Part shown: positions 60,739-64,000 of the stretch, piece after piece
Layout of the letters: every line of letters begins with the position of its first letter
Position numbering within the stretch: the first letter of the stretch is position 1
Assembly: GCA_037013495.1 (NCBI GenBank)
Contig: CM072807.1
Coordinates: forward strand, 1,957,001 to 2,021,000
Source of the DNA: Hippophae tibetana
Taxonomy: Eukaryota; Streptophyta; Magnoliopsida; Rosales; Elaeagnaceae
Direction of reading: 5' to 3'
DNA: 64,000 nt
Position numbers and translations under genes: made by a program
Notes under the pieces: model-generated
What the model was told of the DNA's origin: nothing
The model's database searches: none
The model's input: only the letters and a program-made list of their open reading frames with translations

Positions 60739-61513
60739 CACTACTACAAAAATGAGTATTTAAGTCGATACGTAAAGTCGGTTCGATATAGAACCGACGC
60801 TATCCACGTAGGACGTAGCGTCAGTTGATGTGTCAAACCGACGCTATGCGTGGACGTAGCGTCGGTTCTAGGTGTTAACCGACGCTACGCTACGTGGATA
60901 AATATTTTCTCTTCTTTCTTCCCAGACAGAAACTATTTTCAGCGTTGTAGAACTCTAAAAAATCGAAAACCTCCTCCTCCACTTCTCCTCCACTCTTTCT
61001 CATTTTTCGGCCACCTACGACTACCATTTCCAACATCGGTTAGTGAGTTTTCTTCCTCTCTAACTAATCTTTTAGATCCCCTATTATTCATATTTTTTTT
61101 CTGTTATTATGTGTTATTATTTATGTGTATAGATTGTTGTATTATATATGTAGGTTTCTATTATAACATAAGGAGAAAAATATGAAGATCTTGAATAAAA
61201 TAGAACAAAACCATGGTAATTTTTCTGTTATTAATTAATATTTTATTTTTCAAATATTTGTATTATTTAAACTACTTGCTAAACTGATATTGGTTTTTTT
61301 TTCTGCTCGAATACAGGTTGAAAATGAATAAATTTAAAAAAAGAAGTTAAAGTCGGTTCATCGCGTGAACCGACTTTAAACATAAAGTCGGTTCACATCT
61401 TGAACCGACTTTACACTTTAAGTCATTTAATTTAAAGTCAGTTCAACGAACCGACTTTAACTTAGTTTAAAGTCGGTTAAAACCCGACTTTAATGCTCCT
61501 TTTTGTAGTAGTG
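60739..61513. mobile_element. Non-autonomous CACTA (En/Spm) element
   Basis: A 775-bp element with terminal inverted repeats CACTACTACAAAAATGAG and (inverted right end) CACTACTACAAAAAGGAG. The flanking 3 bp are ACA and GCA, an imperfect match to the 3-bp duplication of this superfamily. Subterminal regions are packed with GTCGGTT/AACCGAC and GACGCTA motifs facing each other. The middle (60900-61320) looks like a leader plus intron (pyrimidine-rich leader, donor-like GGTTAGTGAG, acceptor-like AATACAG) with no transposase, so it is probably a deletion derivative of an autonomous element. Confidence 0.88.
61320..61500. repeat. Hairpin array at the right end of the CACTA element
   Basis: Four consecutive inverted repeats of AAAGTCGGTTC with GAACCGACTTT, separated by short loops, at about 61349-61378, 61384-61413, 61435-61461 and 61471-61494; the last two are slightly imperfect. 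A further GACGCTA/TAGCGTC set lies at 60790-60892. Such subterminal repeats are transposase-binding sites in characterised CACTA elements. Confidence 0.85.
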
Positions 61514-61699
61514 GCAATCATAAACTTCAAGCATGATATACATATAAGTTCAATGAATGTATGAGTAAGTTATTGTTAACATCAATCATTGGATGTGAAA
61601 AACATATGCAAATATACAAGTCAAAATACTCAATTTCTCAATGAAAAGTCAATTTGAATAAGAGAAGTTTGGAAGTGAAAGTAGTATATAAAGTCCATT

Positions 61700-64000
61700 T
61701 CATTGTTAAGACAAATCTATGCCCATTTTTTAATTTTATTTTATTAGAACTAAAGAAACATTAATAAAAATAAAAAAGAAACAAAAAAACCTACTAAAAA
61801 TGCTCTCCTTGGGTTAGGTGAACAATAAAGAACGTTCAGGTAATAGAAAAGAGACAATCTGTTATAACATAAACTTTTTTGAATCTTGGTCTCTTTATAT
61901 ATTTGGGTTAGAAATCAAGTACCTTAGTTTTGATTGGCATGTTCTTAAACTTATCTTTAGATTTCACATTTATCCTAAATGAAGATGCAATATGCATGGT
62001 AGGATAATGATAATTAGTTATAGAATTAAATGTGTTGAATTTCACTTGCCTCTTTGAACTAACAACTTCATACATTCAAGTGAAATTATTGGACATACTA
62101 TTCATAGTTGATTGATAATAATAAATCCTATAATTAGAATAATGAAAAGAATTATTAAATTTAGGAACATTCATCAAAAACCTATATTTTAGTCTTATAT
62201 AACCTTTCCTACCACAATGATGACATATAATCACAAACTTAACATTTTTTTCAACATAGGTACAATGGTTCTTTATACATAAGCATTAGGAGTATGAGTA
62301 GAGTTAAAAGGCCTTGAAAATGTGGTTTTTGATTTTGAATATGTGAAGCTCCCATTCTTATAATGAAGGCCATGTGTATCACAAGAAGAAGAAGGGTTAG
62401 AGGGTTTTACAAACCGAGATGTATTCGAAGATAATGGCATAAAGTGTTCATATACATATCCTAGCCCTCTATTGTCTCCAAAAGGTTTTTTAGCTTCAAT
62501 TGTTAGACTCTCCATGGATACCTTTGATTGTTCAAGTTCCTACACATGATTCTTATTTTATTATTTAAGGTTTTCAAGACTTGAATTCAAACTATCAACA
62601 AAGTTCAAATAGTTTAATTTTTTCTTTTTGAATAATTAAGGAGTTAAGTTTATAGGATCTGAGTTTATCATTTAATTTGGTTATTTCAACTAATAACCTA
62701 TTTTTTATCTCTTGTAACTAACTAAATCTATAAACAATTTATCAAGTATATTGGCATTAAATTTATTGAGTAAAAATTTAGAACCAATTTCCTCATTATT
62801 TGAACCAATGTCAGACTCGCTGGATGTCCACCAATAGTTGTAGTAAATATCAAATAATTAGTGCCACTATTTTCTAATTTATTTAGATTGTTGTTGTCAA
62901 TTTTTGAGTCACTAAGGGTATCATTGAATGTCATTCTAGATGTCTTCTTTTTGTTAGTAGACTCAATTGTAAAATGATCAATCCCATTGCATTAAAAACA
63001 TTGTGGTTTAATGGGTTTAGTTTTCTTACCTTCGAAACTCACAGGTTTGAGTCTTTTGGCCAAGAGTTTTAATTCTTCATTATCCTCATCATTGTATTAT
63101 CACCATCATCGGTCAAGGTGGTTTTGAAAGCGACACCCTTGTTCTTTGTAGGAGTTTGAAAGCTTATATTAAAGGTTTAAAGTGAGCCAACGAGTTCCTC
63201 TCTTTTGATGGTGTCCACATCATTTCTTTCATAAATGACAGTAACCTTTGCATGGAAGAGATTTGGTAATAAGTAAAGAATTTTTCGAACTAACCTGAAT
63301 TTCTCAATTTTCTCTCCAGGATTTGAAGATGTGTTAGCAATATCATATAATTTAACATAAAATTTAAAAAATGTTTCATTTTCTTCCATCCTAAGTTTTC
63401 AAATATAGTACCTAATATGCAAAGTTTAGTTCATTTAACTTGGTTGATGCCCTCATGGGAAACTTCTAAAGTATCCCAAGCACCCTTAGCAGTATCAACA
63501 TTAGAGATATGACCTAACTCATCAGTAGACATAACACTAAATATAACATTAATTCTTTTTGGATGTCAATTACTATCAGTTTTATCTTTAGCGGTCCATT
63601 TGTTCCTAGGTTTAAGTGTGCTAATATTATCTTTAGTAACCGTAGTAGATTCCCAACTATAAATAACAGAATTTAACACACTCTCATCTAAAGAACGTAT
63701 AAAGGCTCTCATATGAGCCTTCCAGTATGGGTAGTTAGACCCATCAAAGAAAAGAGAATGGGTTATAGAAGAATCCACTCTCAAATGATCCATAACAAAG
63801 TTATAGACGAACACTAATTATATCTAGTAACACGTTCTAATACCAATTGAAAATACATGCATAAAGAACTAAAGTTTTGAATGTCTATATATTGTTTTCT
63901 TACATTTTTCTTATAAGGTTGGATAACTTTACAACTGGTTGATACATACGGATAAAAGATGGACAACTCAACATATCAAAGATTTATATGTTTTGTGAAA
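61700..64000 (-). mobile_element. Ty1/Copia gag relic, running off the right edge
   Basis: Minus-strand fragments of a Copia gag: a DGSNYPYWKAHMRAFIRSLDE-type start (about 63760-63700), the following gag domain (about 63390-63170, LLPNLFHAKVT, EELVGSL), and zinc-knuckle remnants near 62990 and 62200-62230. A primer-binding-site-like TTGGTATTAGAACG stands at about 63830-63845, so the 5' LTR should begin right of this and continue past the window. Protease, integrase and reverse transcriptase were not found to the left. The element is broken and truncated, with several breaks in gag, and looks old. Confidence 0.75.

Noticed and set aside
60850-61185. A 111-codon open frame inside the CACTA element
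   Set aside because: It spans leader-like and intron-like sequence of the element, with no transposase or other domain.

Overview
The window is nuclear DNA from a flowering plant, almost certainly a eudicot. It is strongly AT-rich, its genes are split by GT-AG introns, and four single-copy-type plant genes sit among Copia, TRIM, PIF/Harbinger, hAT and CACTA elements. I cannot name the species. There are no prokaryotic features.

Layout. 1-5.6 kb (minus): the 5' eight exons of an external type II NAD(P)H dehydrogenase (NDB class, with EF-hand); its last exon or exons lie beyond the left edge, and a PIF/Harbinger MITE full of telomere-like sequence sits in intron 4. 5.6-18 kb: gene-poor, with a clean TRIM element (12.6 kb) and one copy of an unclassified repeat carrying a ~67-bp tandem array. 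18.4-19.2 kb (minus): a three-exon stress-type F-box gene (FBS1-like). 21.9-24.7 kb: an old Copia relic. 25.6 kb: tRNA-Asp(GUC). 27.7-28.6 kb: an unprocessed pseudogene fragment of APC4. 30.3-38.1 kb (minus): a complete VPS36 gene whose first intron holds a 366-bp hAT MITE and a young, nearly whole 4.9-kb Copia element. 39-43 kb: two more copies of the 67-bp-array repeat in direct orientation, one broken by a hAT-type element. 44.2-56.1 kb (plus): a complete 14-exon VAL-family B3/CW-domain repressor. 56.5-64 kb: AT-rich DNA, a non-autonomous CACTA element with an array of hairpins, and a minus-strand Copia gag relic running off the right edge.

The host genes serve unrelated roles: mitochondrial external NAD(P)H oxidation, SCF-type stress signalling, ESCRT-II sorting, and repression of the embryo programme. 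They do not form a pathway or cluster. All exon models were built by eye. The phases of every predicted splice junction agree in NDB, FBS, VPS36 and VAL, and the VAL exons sum to a multiple of three (894 codons plus stop), which supports the models.

I found no new defence, biosynthetic or RNA-guided system. The most interesting material is structural: MITEs inserted within about 10-25 bp of splice sites in two housekeeping genes, a MITE built around degenerate TTTAGGG sequence, a three-copy unclassified repeat with a variable internal array, and a recent same-strand Copia insertion in VPS36.
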